A DNA stretch of 64,000 bases. Source: Giardia muris (Eukaryota > Fornicata > Diplomonadida > Hexamitidae). Shown piece by piece: positions 36,448 to 45,210 of the stretch (the first letter of the stretch is position 1; each line of letters begins with the position of its first letter). A program made the translations under genes and the position numbers. Location: contig CM016925.1 in the NCBI GenBank assembly GCA_006247105.1, forward strand, positions 1,984,001 through 2,048,000. The letters run 5' to 3'. The notes below the pieces were generated by a model. It saw nothing but the letters and a program-made list of their open reading frames with translations. It was not told where the DNA came from and ran no database searches.

Positions 36448-38391
36448 TTAGTGGCGATGTTTTCCCACGGGGGCCGAGAAGAGGTCGTGGATGGCGCGAC
36501 GTGCCTGGCTTCTGTTCCGTGATGCTCGAAGCCATGCTCGAGGATCACGAGAGAAGAGTTTGAGGTTCATATCTCGACAGAGGTCTCGTCCGAAGCGTGA
36601 TACTGATGCTGTGGACGTATTGATCTCTCCAGCAAGGACCGTCCGGGCGTCGGCAACGATATCTTCTGGGACGCCATCTGCAGGTCCGAGGAGGGCCTCG
36701 TGGAGCGCCCGGAGAAGCGTGCAACCGAGCTTGTTCGAGGCAAGGTCTGATATCGCTGGTCGAAGTGTCATCAGGAGTCGGATCTTCAACTCGAGTCCTA
36801 CAGCCTCAGAATGGACGAATGCCTCAAGGACTGCACAGCCTGCAGGGTGCTCTATGAGGCAATGGAGATCCTTTGCCGTGGGAAACGAATCCAAGAGGGA
36901 TGTTGCTGCAAGTTCAGAGAGGTCGCGACTTGGAAGTGCGAACCATGCGATGAGGATCTGCTTCCCTGTCTGCCAGACGCCCATCTTTGTCGGCCCCGTG
37001 CCCTGTCGCCGCACAAAGCGAGTCCCGAAGAAGGCCTCTTGCTCGAGCTCTGTCCGACGTGCATGCTCCTCCCGACGTGCGTCGAGAAGCTCCCGTGGGA
37101 TAGGCTCGCCTTCGGGAACGACCGTCTGAAGGGCCGTGAAGCGGTGTCGCGGATTGCTTGTGAACGAGAAGGATAGCTCGAACGGGCCCACGAGTGGCTG
37201 TCCCGGAAGGAGGAGGGCCCGGGCGAAGCGGTCCCCGGCCCCGGTGAGGCGGATAAGTTCAAGGAGGAAGTTCCGAAGCTCCGAGACAGCAGAGCCGGCC
37301 ACACGGAGGACGGAGGGGATGAAACGGGAGTTGTCGAGCTCGAGAAGCAGTTGGCACTCCGCCGTGTAGCACACAAGAAGGCGCTGGATGACAGCAGGAC
37401 TTGACGCATGCTCGATGGCAGTCGCGATTGCGTGCGATGAGGCAGGGATCTCAGCCGTCGAGGAGAGGGAGCAGGAACCTCCCAGAACTGTCGCCTCAAG
37501 AAGCCTGTCTGCTGCCTGGCCCGCGAAGCTCGGATCGCAGCGAGCCGTCGCCTTGAGAAGCTCCTCGAAGGCGAAAGATATCTCGGACACAGTGAGGACG
37601 GCCTCGACGGCTGAAGAGTCCAAGTCGTCGGTGTCGACCTGCAGCCCAAGAAGCCGTCGAAGAAGAACCGAGGGAGTGCACTCTGCAGGAAGGGACAGCT
37701 CGTCCCAGCACGTCGCGGCTGCCCGGGCGTACTCTTGAACGAGTACAGAGAGTTCGGTGCTCCGACATACTCCCAGGATGTCAGCTCCCCGGAACCATGC
37801 AGCGTGCACCCCGATAAGAAGCCGCCCAAGGTACGGACCTGCAGTGTGGTGGAACGGGTCTCGCGGTCCGTAGAGGACGCAGAGCGCATCCTCGGATGCA
37901 TGCTTCCGCCGGCCACGTCGATCGTCCTCTGGTGGAATGCCCGCCTCGACCCGAAGAAGTGTCCGGAGGGTGTATGACGCGAACGAGTCAGCAAAGCCCT
38001 CGAGCTCTGGAAGGACGCTGCCCTCGACGAGGCTCCTATAGAGCGCCCCGAGTCCTGTGGGGTCAGTCTCCATCGGAGCTGACCGGGAAGCTCTGGAGGC
38101 AAGGGCCACGCACGTCTGGCAGACATGGCTTCCGTTCCGCGTCCGTGCAACGGCAAGGAACGACGGGAGGAGCTCGGCAAGGATGGTAGCCACCTGTCCG
38201 GGTGTCGCGAGTTGGAGTGCCTCCTCGAGCATCCGGGCTCCGTACGTGTCTCGGGCGAGGTCAAGAACACAGCCCCGGGCCGTCGTTAGAACTGCCACAG
38301 CCGCCTCATGCCGCTCCTCGTCGCTCGCCCGTGGGTTGCAGAGGTAGCGGTCAGCCCGACGGAGCGCCTCGTATGCATCTTCGGTCACCAT
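36448..38391 (-). CDS. NOP9-like Pumilio-repeat RNA-binding protein
   Basis: A 647-residue protein with ATG at 38391 (leader ATCTTATTT). Frame upstream of that ATG overlaps the divergent gene and looks like noise. Helical repeats of Pumilio type are visible: LARDTYGARMLEEALQLA, then RTRNGSHVCQTCVALAS and GFADSFASYTLRTLLRVEAG. The last resembles the NOP9 'SFVLRTLLQVLGG' type repeat. More repeats follow near residues 510-590 (HPAGCAVLEAFVHSEA; LASNKLGCTLLRALHEALL). NOP9 acts in the nucleolus in small-subunit rRNA processing. The C-terminus is basic (RKHRH-like end). A different PUF subfamily remains possible. Third codon positions are very GC-rich, as in the next four genes. Confidence 0.75.
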   Translation of the reverse strand: MVTEDAYEALRRADRYLCNPRASDEERHEAAVAVLTTARGCVLDLARDTYGARMLEEALQLATPGQVATILAELLPSFLAVARTRNGSHVCQTCVALASRASRSAPMETDPTGLGALYRSLVEGSVLPELEGFADSFASYTLRTLLRVEAGIPPEDDRRGRRKHASEDALCVLYGPRDPFHHTAGPYLGRLLIGVHAAWFRGADILGVCRSTELSVLVQEYARAAATCWDELSLPAECTPSVLLRRLLGLQVDTDDLDSSAVEAVLTVSEISFAFEELLKATARCDPSFAGQAADRLLEATVLGGSCSLSSTAEIPASSHAIATAIEHASSPAVIQRLLVCYTAECQLLLELDNSRFIPSVLRVAGSAVSELRNFLLELIRLTGAGDRFARALLLPGQPLVGPFELSFSFTSNPRHRFTALQTVVPEGEPIPRELLDARREEHARRTELEQEAFFGTRFVRRQGTGPTKMGVWQTGKQILIAWFALPSRDLSELAATSLLDSFPTAKDLHCLIEHPAGCAVLEAFVHSEAVGLELKIRLLMTLRPAISDLASNKLGCTLLRALHEALLGPADGVPEDIVADARTVLAGEINTSTASVSRFGRDLCRDMNLKLFSRDPRAWLRASRNRSQARRAIHDLFSAPVGKHRH

Positions 38392-38398
38392 AAATAAG
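38392..38398. promoter_or_regulatory. Proposed 7-bp divergent spacer with possible non-ATG start at 38399
   Basis: AAATAAG follows the minus-strand ATG at 38391. The next plus-strand codon in the membrane-protein frame is ATT (38399). An A-rich leader directly before it, and the same 7-bp geometry as two other pairs in this window, suggest that translation of the plus gene begins here or that ATT is a miscalled ATG. Confidence 0.35.
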
Positions 38399-38458
38399 AT
38401 TCGTCCGACGCGACTCCTCAAGGGCGTCTCAAGCGCCGTTCTGCTCGTGCACATCGTC

Positions 38459-40045
38459 ATGACCGGTGCACTTTTGTCTGTCTTCGTCGCCCTCGGAGCC
38501 GACTTTGATGCGACGCTCGCTTTTCGATTCCAGGTTCCTCTGCACCAGCTTGGACACGTCTTCCTGGGGGTTCTTTTCTCCCTTGCCGCTCTATTTGGTT
38601 GCACCTTCTCCCGTGCCATTGCCAAGCGAGGAATAATCCTCCACGTGGCAGTCCTCAGCGTAATGGTCCTTGTCGATGTCATCATCGCCGTCTTCATTGC
38701 GCTCGGTATAGTGGAGCAACATCCAGTTGTCAGGCAGGATATCGCCGCTGTCGTGACGTTCGAGACTGCGGGGTTTCTGGCCTGCCTCCCCACAGCACTC
38801 GGTCTTGTCTGGCTCTATCATCGCTACTATTACCCCCCAGACTTCCGGGCCTACGCCCTCCGGCGTCGGAAGGAGAGGAGGCGTGCTTGTCGTGCGTGGC
38901 TCTACGTCCGTTACTACACCTGGGTTCCGGGAGTCGTCCTCCTCGTCATCGGCCTGAGTCTTGCACTTCCAGTCGTGGTCCGCCTCCTTCATGCTGCAGA
39001 CCGGGCGAATCCGAAGGACTTCCCCCTGCCCGTCGCGTGGGGTGGGGCAACGGTTCTCGCCCCGCCCGGGTCTCCACTTGCATTCCAGCTCCACGCCTTC
39101 TTCGATCTCTCGACTGTAACAGTCAATGCATATCTCTCTGCCGACGAGATTCTCATCAGTACGAATGCCCCAGACATTGGGAACGTCCTCTCAGATCCGC
39201 TACCTCCGGAGATGCCACGTCCTCGTCTAGATCTCCCTTCCACAGACGTCCTTCAGTTCTCCGGGGATGTCCTCACAACACTGAACATTGGACGCCGCTA
39301 TCGCACCCTGGACCCGTACAATAGGATCGAGCCCTTCCTGGCACAGATCAAGCTCGTCCTACCCGATGAACCAACGATCAACTACGATGAGCAACTCCAG
39401 AACACGGCCCTCGTCGACCTCCGTTCTCTTCTGTCTCAAAGTCTTGCAGACGATCAGCATGTCCTCGTCCACCTCCCAGACCGCCCAGGGGTTGATGTTC
39501 GAGACCGTCCATATGCCGTTGCAGCCGCTGATGCATTCCAGAGCGTCGCCATCCAGCTCGGACTCAGCACCTTTGGGCATCAGTGCCAGATCCGGGTCCT
39601 TGTCACAGATCGCGCCATGTACGACGCCATCTCCCAGACTTCGGGGTCCCATTGCCTTGTTCTTCCCCTTGTGGCACTCGAGGAGTCCTGGCCAGCCCCT
39701 ACCAGCCTCCCCACCTTCGTGGGGGTTTACTACCGGACGGCAGACCTCCTCCGGCACAGACTCCCCACGGACGTCCCCACATACTATCACAGCTCGTCCG
39801 CCCCGCTGCTTCTCGGGCTCTCATGTATCCTCGCTCCCGACTACCTCATCACGCCCATAATGCTCGTCCTCGAGGACTACGAGAGGATTTGCACCCGGAC
39901 GGCCAGTGCCGCTCGATATACGGCCTTCCTGCACCTTCTAGGGATTGGGCTCCTCGCAGTGGGCGTCGGGTTGGCGGGGTATCGAGAACGGAAGCTTGTT
40001 CGGCACGATGAGGTCGCACTCCGGCTCGGGAGTGAAGAAAGATGA
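38459..40045 (+). CDS. Multipass membrane protein, possibly PIG-S-like
   Basis: A protein of 528 residues from the first ATG (38459), which falls inside a hydrophobic helix; the open frame continues upstream to ATT 38399, giving 548 residues. It has about four N-terminal spans in the first 130 residues. A very basic segment (RRRKERRRACRAW) and another span (VPGVVLLVIGLSLALPVVV) follow. Next comes a 300-residue, probably luminal, domain, and then a last span (FLHLLGIGLLAVGVGLAGY) with a short polar tail. The span-luminal domain-span layout resembles GPI transamidase subunit PIG-S, but the extra N-terminal spans do not, so this is tentative. TGA overlaps the next ATG (ATGA, 40042-40045). Confidence 0.65.
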   Translation: MTGALLSVFVALGADFDATLAFRFQVPLHQLGHVFLGVLFSLAALFGCTFSRAIAKRGIILHVAVLSVMVLVDVIIAVFIALGIVEQHPVVRQDIAAVVTFETAGFLACLPTALGLVWLYHRYYYPPDFRAYALRRRKERRRACRAWLYVRYYTWVPGVVLLVIGLSLALPVVVRLLHAADRANPKDFPLPVAWGGATVLAPPGSPLAFQLHAFFDLSTVTVNAYLSADEILISTNAPDIGNVLSDPLPPEMPRPRLDLPSTDVLQFSGDVLTTLNIGRRYRTLDPYNRIEPFLAQIKLVLPDEPTINYDEQLQNTALVDLRSLLSQSLADDQHVLVHLPDRPGVDVRDRPYAVAAADAFQSVAIQLGLSTFGHQCQIRVLVTDRAMYDAISQTSGSHCLVLPLVALEESWPAPTSLPTFVGVYYRTADLLRHRLPTDVPTYYHSSSAPLLLGLSCILAPDYLITPIMLVLEDYERICTRTASAARYTAFLHLLGIGLLAVGVGLAGYRERKLVRHDEVALRLGSEER

Positions 40046-40605
40046 TTCTCGCCCTCGATGGGTTTGCACTCGACGGGAGTCTCTGTGCTGTCCTGACGTC
40101 TCGGGCATCGGCCACAAGCATCATACTCTCTCGCCTGGGGCCAGAACGGCTCATCGTCTATCGTCATGGGTCTGCGATCCCCCACGAGCTTACGACGAAC
40201 AAGGAGACAGGACTCCTCTGCGGGACACTTGATGGAGAGCTGCATGAGCTCCGAGCGCTCCGGGCAATGGGTGCGCACTCACTCCACGGAATTCTCGTCC
40301 TGGCCGTTCCTCCCGATGTTCGACTCCAGATCGTCGGACGGAAGACGGTCCTTGGGCCCGAGCTGACCCCTCTGACGGTCGAGCTCGATCCTCGAGGCGT
40401 GAGTCCCGAGGTTAAGCTCCTGACGATGAGGTTCCTCGTTGCCCTCCAGCCCCAAGACGACGACCGGGCCACTGTCACTGCCATCTACTACGTCTCCCCC
40501 GCGACAGCTCTTGACCCTAGCACCTTCGAGCATCAAGCACGGCTCTTCGTCGCGCACCTCTGCACAGCGGGACATGCGTGCCTCGTAATGGACCCGTGCC
40601 TGTAA
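40042..40605 (+). CDS. Hypothetical protein overlapping upstream stop (ATGA)
   Basis: A 187-residue protein starting in the ATGA shared with the membrane protein's stop; the leader is GAAGAAAG. The sequence is a mix of strands and helices (MILALDGFALDGSLCAVLTS; HSLHGILVLAVPPDVRL; LLTMRFLVALQPQD). Codons favour C/G in third position, as in neighbours, which supports it as real. Its last 327 nt overlap the convergent gene at 40279-41109. No known motif. Not recognised. Confidence 0.6.
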   Translation: MILALDGFALDGSLCAVLTSRASATSIILSRLGPERLIVYRHGSAIPHELTTNKETGLLCGTLDGELHELRALRAMGAHSLHGILVLAVPPDVRLQIVGRKTVLGPELTPLTVELDPRGVSPEVKLLTMRFLVALQPQDDDRATVTAIYYVSPATALDPSTFEHQARLFVAHLCTAGHACLVMDPCL

Positions 40606-41109
40606 ACTCACCTCAGCAAGGATACGAGCAGCCGTACCCGGAGAGAGAGGACGGCTCTTGAGTGGAACCGAGGGTATGACGAGGACACAGCGGCGGCATT
40701 CGGGGCTGTCTCGCATAAGGGTCACGACCGACTTTGGAAGGACGGGTCGAACGTTCTCTACATACCAGCTGTCAGGGCAGATGGTTTCCAGCCACGGATG
40801 GCGTTTCCGGAGGTCTGCAAGCTGCATGGCCTCGAGGTCTTGGAGGGCCGCTGCCACGAATGCCTGTTGAGTCGTGGGGCCTGGAGCACCTGCCAGGAAG
40901 GCAGCTCCCGCCTCCCGACGTCGGGCAGCGTGTGCTTCAGCATGCTCAAGGAGAACAGGAAGACGGGTCCGAAATTGGGTCTCAAGGGCTATGGAGAGGT
41001 CTTGTGCAGAGCGCCTCGAAAGGTTCCCCTCCCGGACGAGAATTCGGAGTCTCTCAGTGTCGGCGCGGTAGAGGGCGAGCAGTCGACGCCGAACGTCGGG
41101 GAGGGGCAT
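40279..41109 (-). CDS. Helical hypothetical protein with long antisense overlap
   Basis: A 276-residue frame with ATG at 41109, 10 bp from the divergent dynein start. Residues 1-165 look like a real helical protein (VRRRLLALYRADTERLRIL; HAEAHAARRREAGAAFLAG; TTQQAFVAAALQDLEAMQ). The last 110 residues, which lie antisense to the gene at 40042-40605, are less protein-like, but no earlier in-frame stop exists. Either both genes truly overlap by 327 nt or a frame change hides an earlier stop. The function is unknown. Confidence 0.55.
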   Translation of the reverse strand: MPLPDVRRRLLALYRADTERLRILVREGNLSRRSAQDLSIALETQFRTRLPVLLEHAEAHAARRREAGAAFLAGAPGPTTQQAFVAAALQDLEAMQLADLRKRHPWLETICPDSWYVENVRPVLPKSVVTLMRDSPECRRCVLVIPSVPLKSRPLSPGTAARILAEVSLQARVHYEARMSRCAEVRDEEPCLMLEGARVKSCRGGDVVDGSDSGPVVVLGLEGNEEPHRQELNLGTHASRIELDRQRGQLGPKDRLPSDDLESNIGRNGQDENSVE

Positions 41110-41119
41110 CAAAAAAGAA
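41110..41119. promoter_or_regulatory. 10-bp divergent start-to-start spacer
   Basis: CAAAAAAGAA separates the minus ATG (41109) from the dynein-fragment ATG (41120). It is a strong A-rich leader for the dynein side. Confidence 0.5.
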
Positions 41120-44100
41120 ATGTCGGGCCTGAACCTCGAGGAGATCTTCCGCGAGGAGGAGAAGGTCCTTTGTCGGGCACTCCGAGACTCAAACATCCCA
41201 AAGATCGTCGCAGAGGATACCGAGATCTTTCTCGGCCTCATCGGAGACCTCTTCCCGTCTGTCGACGTCCCCCGTCTTCAGGACAAGAACTTCGAGGCCC
41301 TCATCAAGAAATCTCTGATTGAGCAGCGCCTCCAGCCCGAAGACTCCTACATCCTGAAGATCGTCCAGTTTGAGGAGCTGCTCCAGATTCGTCACTCGGT
41401 CTTCATCCTCGGTTCTGCTGCCGTTGGGAAGACGAAGTGCTGGAATACCCTGGCCGAGACGTACAAGCTCCAGGGCAAGAAGATTCAGTACCAGGTCATC
41501 TCCCCGAAGTCGATCACCACGAGAGAACTCTACGGGTACATCCATCCTGCGTCTCGTGAGTGGAAGGACGGGATCTTCTCGACGATCATGCGTGACCTTG
41601 TTGCAATACCGAACCAGGAGCCAAAGTGGATCGTTCTCGACGGAGATATCGACGCACTCTGGGTCGAGTCTCTCAATACGGTCATGGACGACAACAAGAT
41701 CCTGACACTTGCCTCGAACGAGCGGATCCCCCTGATGCCGTACATGCGCCTCGTCTTCGAGATCGGAGACCTTAAGTACGCCTCCCCTGCAACCGTCTCC
41801 CGTGCAGGGATCATCTACATCAACGAGAGCGACGTCGGCTGGCTCGCATACTCTGCGTCGTGGGTCGAGAAACGCGAGTCGTCGCTGGAACGGTCGACCC
41901 TGACTGTCCTCTTCGAGAAGTACCTCCCCCCAGTCCTCGAGGCGATGAAGAAGGTTCTAAAGTCTGTGACCCCGATCTGCGACATGTCGATCGTCCAGAC
42001 CGTCTGCCGTCTGATGGACGCCCTGATGGAAGAGTACTACGCATCTCCTGCGTGTAAGGTCAATCTTGCAAACGCCCAGTTGATACAGCAGGCCCAGGCC
42101 GGGGGCTCGAGCGGAGAGGGGAAGGTCGTCGACTACCTCAAGGACGTCATCGAGTACTTCTTCATCTTCGCAGTCGTCTGGGCGGCGGGCGGCGTCATGT
42201 TCAAGGACCAGCTGGTCGACCACCGTCGCCAGTTCTCGAAGTTCTGGCGCTCCGAGTTCAGCAAGGGGCTTGTCTTCCCAACGACCGGAGAGGTCTTCGA
42301 CTACTACGTTGCAGTCAACGACGAGACCGGAGAGCCCCGCTGGCAGACGTGGGACGATCGCCTCACGCCGTACGTTCACGACCCCGAACTCCTTGCAAGC
42401 CAGGTCCATGTTGAGACGACCGAAACGTACAGACTCCACTACATGCTCGAGCGCCTTGTCAAGAACGGACACCCGGTTCTCTTCTGTGGGCCGGCCGGGT
42501 CTGGGAAGACGTCTCTTCTCAAGTCGATGGTCGCGTCGCTCAACGACCTCGAGTATGGGAGCGCAAGCATCGCCCTGAACTACTATACCACATCGATGCT
42601 TCTCCAGAGCATCATGGAGAGTTACCTGGAGAAGAAGGTCGGGCGTCGTTACGGGCCTGTTGGGAACAGGAAGCTGATCTATATCATTGACGACCTGAAC
42701 ATGCCTCAGGTCGATACGTACGGAACCCAGCAGCCTCTTACCCTGATCCGCCTGCATCGGGACTACCTCTTCTGGTTCGATCGCGAGAAGCTGACGATCA
42801 AGGAGATCACGAACTGCCAGTATCTCGCAAGCATGAACCCGTACTCGGGGTCATTCAGCGTTGATCCGCGGCTTCAGTGGCACTTCTCTGCCTTTTCCGT
42901 TGACTTCCCGTCCGAGGAGAACCTCAAGCACATTTACGGGTCTCTTCTCCGAGGCCACTTCGCCCGTGAGGAGGCAGGCTTCCCGGCACAGGTCGCCCGT
43001 TGCTGGGAGGGTATCACGAACGCCCTACTCAAGATCCACGGGAAGGTCACGGCGACGTTCCTCCCGACCGCGGTTAAGTTCCACTACGTCTTCAATCTCC
43101 GAGACCTGACAAACATCACAGAGGGCATCATGCGCTCGACGAAGGAGACCGTCAAGACTGCCCCCCAGATGGTCCAACTCCTCATTCACGAGTGTGCCCG
43201 TGTCTACTGCGATCGGATGGTCACGATGGACGATAAGGAGGCCTATGCAAAGCTCATCGAGGAGGTCGTCCTGGCAGATCTCCAAACGATCAACCCTCCG
43301 CGTGACACCACGTCTGCTGGAGGTGACGATGCAGGGGCGAGTAGGGGCGGGACGCGACCAAAGACGCAGGGCGGAGGTATCATGGCTGCGCAGCCAATCA
43401 CTATCAAGCCCGAGGAGATCTTCGTGAAGAGCAACGATGACCCCCTCCCGATCATCTTCAGCAACTTCGCGATGGGGATCGGAGACGGGCGTTACGGCCA
43501 AATTCCGGACTACGACAAGCTGTATCCCCTTCTGAAGGACGCCCTCGACAACCACAACGAGACGAACGCGGTCATGGACCTCGTCCTCTTCCGCGACGCG
43601 ATGGAGCACGTCTGTCGGATCTCACGGATCATCACGACCGGGGACGCGCTCCTCGTCGGAGTCGGCGGGTCTGGGAAGCAGTCCCTCGCGAAGCTCGCAG
43701 CCTTTATCAACGGATACGAAGTCTTCCAGATCACGATCTCCTCAACGTACGACGTTCCGGACTTCCGCGAGGACCTCAAGAAGCTCTACCTCAAGGCTGG
43801 ACTGAAGGGGACCCAGACAGTCTTCCTCTTCACGGACACCCAGATCGTCAACGAGGAGTTCTGCGTCTACATCAACGATCTTCTGAGCTCAGGGAACATA
43901 TGCGGGCTCTTCCCTCCGGACGAGGAGGAGAACATCATCAACGGGATCCGAAGCGAGGCGAAGTCTGCAGGGTGTCCCGAGACACGCGAGAGCCTCTACA
44001 ACTACTTCATCCAGAAGGTCAAGCAGAACCTCCACGTCGTCCTCGGCTTCTCCCCGATCGGCGAGGCCTTCCGCGTCCGTGCTCGTAAGTTCCCTGCCCT

Positions 44101-45161
44101 CGTCACGTGCACAACGATCGATTGGTTCCAGGCCTGGCCGCATGAGGCGCTCGTCTCTGTCGGGCGGCGCTTCCTGGGTGAGCTCGAGATGTCTGAGGAC
44201 ATCCAGAACAACGTCGCGCTCTTCATGGCCGATGCAAATGGGCTTGTCGACCAGATGTCCATTGCGTATGACCAGATCGAGCGGCGGAAGGCGTACACTA
44301 CCCCCAAGTCCTTCCTCGAGCTGATCAGCCTCTATATGAAGCTCCTGCGGGATAGACGCCAAGAGATCAGCGATCAAATCGACCGTCTCGACCAAGGAAA
44401 CATCAAGCTCGAGCAAACCGAGAAGGACGTCGCCGAGCTCCAAGAGGCCCTCGTCAAGCAACAGGTCATCGTCGACGAGCGGAAGAAGGCTGCTGAAGAC
44501 CTGATGGCTGTCGTCGAGAAGGACACTGCCTTCGTCAAGGAACGGAAGGCTGAGGCGGACATTGAGGCCGAGAAGACCGCCGAAGTGGAACGGCAGGTTT
44601 CAGCGAAGGACGAAGAGGCGAGGCACGAGCTTGCCAAGGCTGAGCCCGCCATCATCGCAGCCGAGGCAGCTCTGAACACCCTGAACAAGAACAACCTCGT
44701 CGAGCTCCGTTCGTTCGCATCTCCCTCTGCAGAGATCGTCAACGTCATGGGAGCCGTCATGTGCCTCCTTGAGGCTCCAGGGAAGCTCCCGAAGGACCGG
44801 AGCTGGAAGGCCGCGAAGAACGTTATGGGGTCGATCGATACGTTCCTTAACCGCCTCCGGAGCTACGACAAGGATCATATTCACGAGACCAACTTCGCGG
44901 CTGCGAAGAAGTACACGTCAGACCCGAACTTTACCGGAGACTTCATCAAGTCGAAGTCCGTTGCTGCTGCCGGGATCTGCGAGTGGGCACGGAACATCGT
45001 CGCCTACAACGAGATCTATAAGATCGTCCTTCCTCTCCGTGAAGCAGCCGAAGAGGCCGGGCAGCAGCTCGAGGCCGCCCGCAAGAAGTACAGAACCGTC
45101 ATGGATGGTGTCGACAAGCTGAACAAGAAGCTCCAGGCCCTGACCGACCAGTACCAGAAAG
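41120..45161 (+). CDS. Dynein heavy chain fragment (AAA2 to stalk), first exon of a split gene
   Basis: An outer-arm-type axonemal dynein motor piece of 1347 codons plus one base. It begins at AAAAAAGAAATG immediately before AAA2; the tail, linker and AAA1 are absent. The AAA2 P-loop is GSAAVGKTK (residues about 99-107), AAA3 GPAGSGKT (about 457) and AAA4 GVGGSGKQS (about 847). A Gly-rich insert lies between AAA3 and AAA4. The stalk coiled coil with the microtubule-binding region (VELRSFASPSAEIVNVMGAV) ends in the returning helix, LQALTDQYQK. At 45162 a GTATGT donor follows in phase 1. AAA5, AAA6 and the C-terminus are not in this window. Published work on Giardia lamblia describes a dynein made from trans-spliced transcripts and two separately translated chains; this matches. 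The frame continuing to 45271 is intron and antisense sequence. Confidence 0.93.
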
Positions 45162-45198
45162 GTATGTCCGCTGTGTGCGAGCATGTGTGTTGTGTGTC
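45162..45198 (+). other. 5' half of a split (trans-spliced) intron
   Basis: It starts with the donor GTATGT (45162-45167) and runs through a GU-rich tract of TGTGTG runs for about 37 nt before the processing motif. Giardia split introns carry long complementary stretches in their two halves; this tract is the likely pairing arm. The acceptor half is elsewhere in the genome. Confidence 0.85.
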
Positions 45199-45210
45199 TC
45201 CTTTACTCAA
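45199..45210 (+). terminator. Giardia RNA 3'-end processing motif TCCTTTACTCAA
   Basis: An exact 12-nt match to the motif known in Giardia lamblia to define 3' ends of non-coding RNAs and of the 5' halves of trans-spliced introns. It ends the dynein first-exon transcript. It overlaps the TGA stop (45207-45209) of the gene on the other strand. Confidence 0.9.

Noticed and set aside
36852..38270. 472-codon minus frame, Arg/Ser-rich
   Set aside because: It is an out-of-frame shadow of the NOP9-like gene; its composition is typical of GC-rich shadow frames.
38392..38793. Upstream extension of the NOP9-like frame
   Set aside because: It is antisense to the membrane protein and low-complexity; the Pumilio-like sequence begins at ATG 38391.
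41957..42757. 266-codon minus frame
   Set aside because: It is antisense to the dynein AAA domains and has no independent support.
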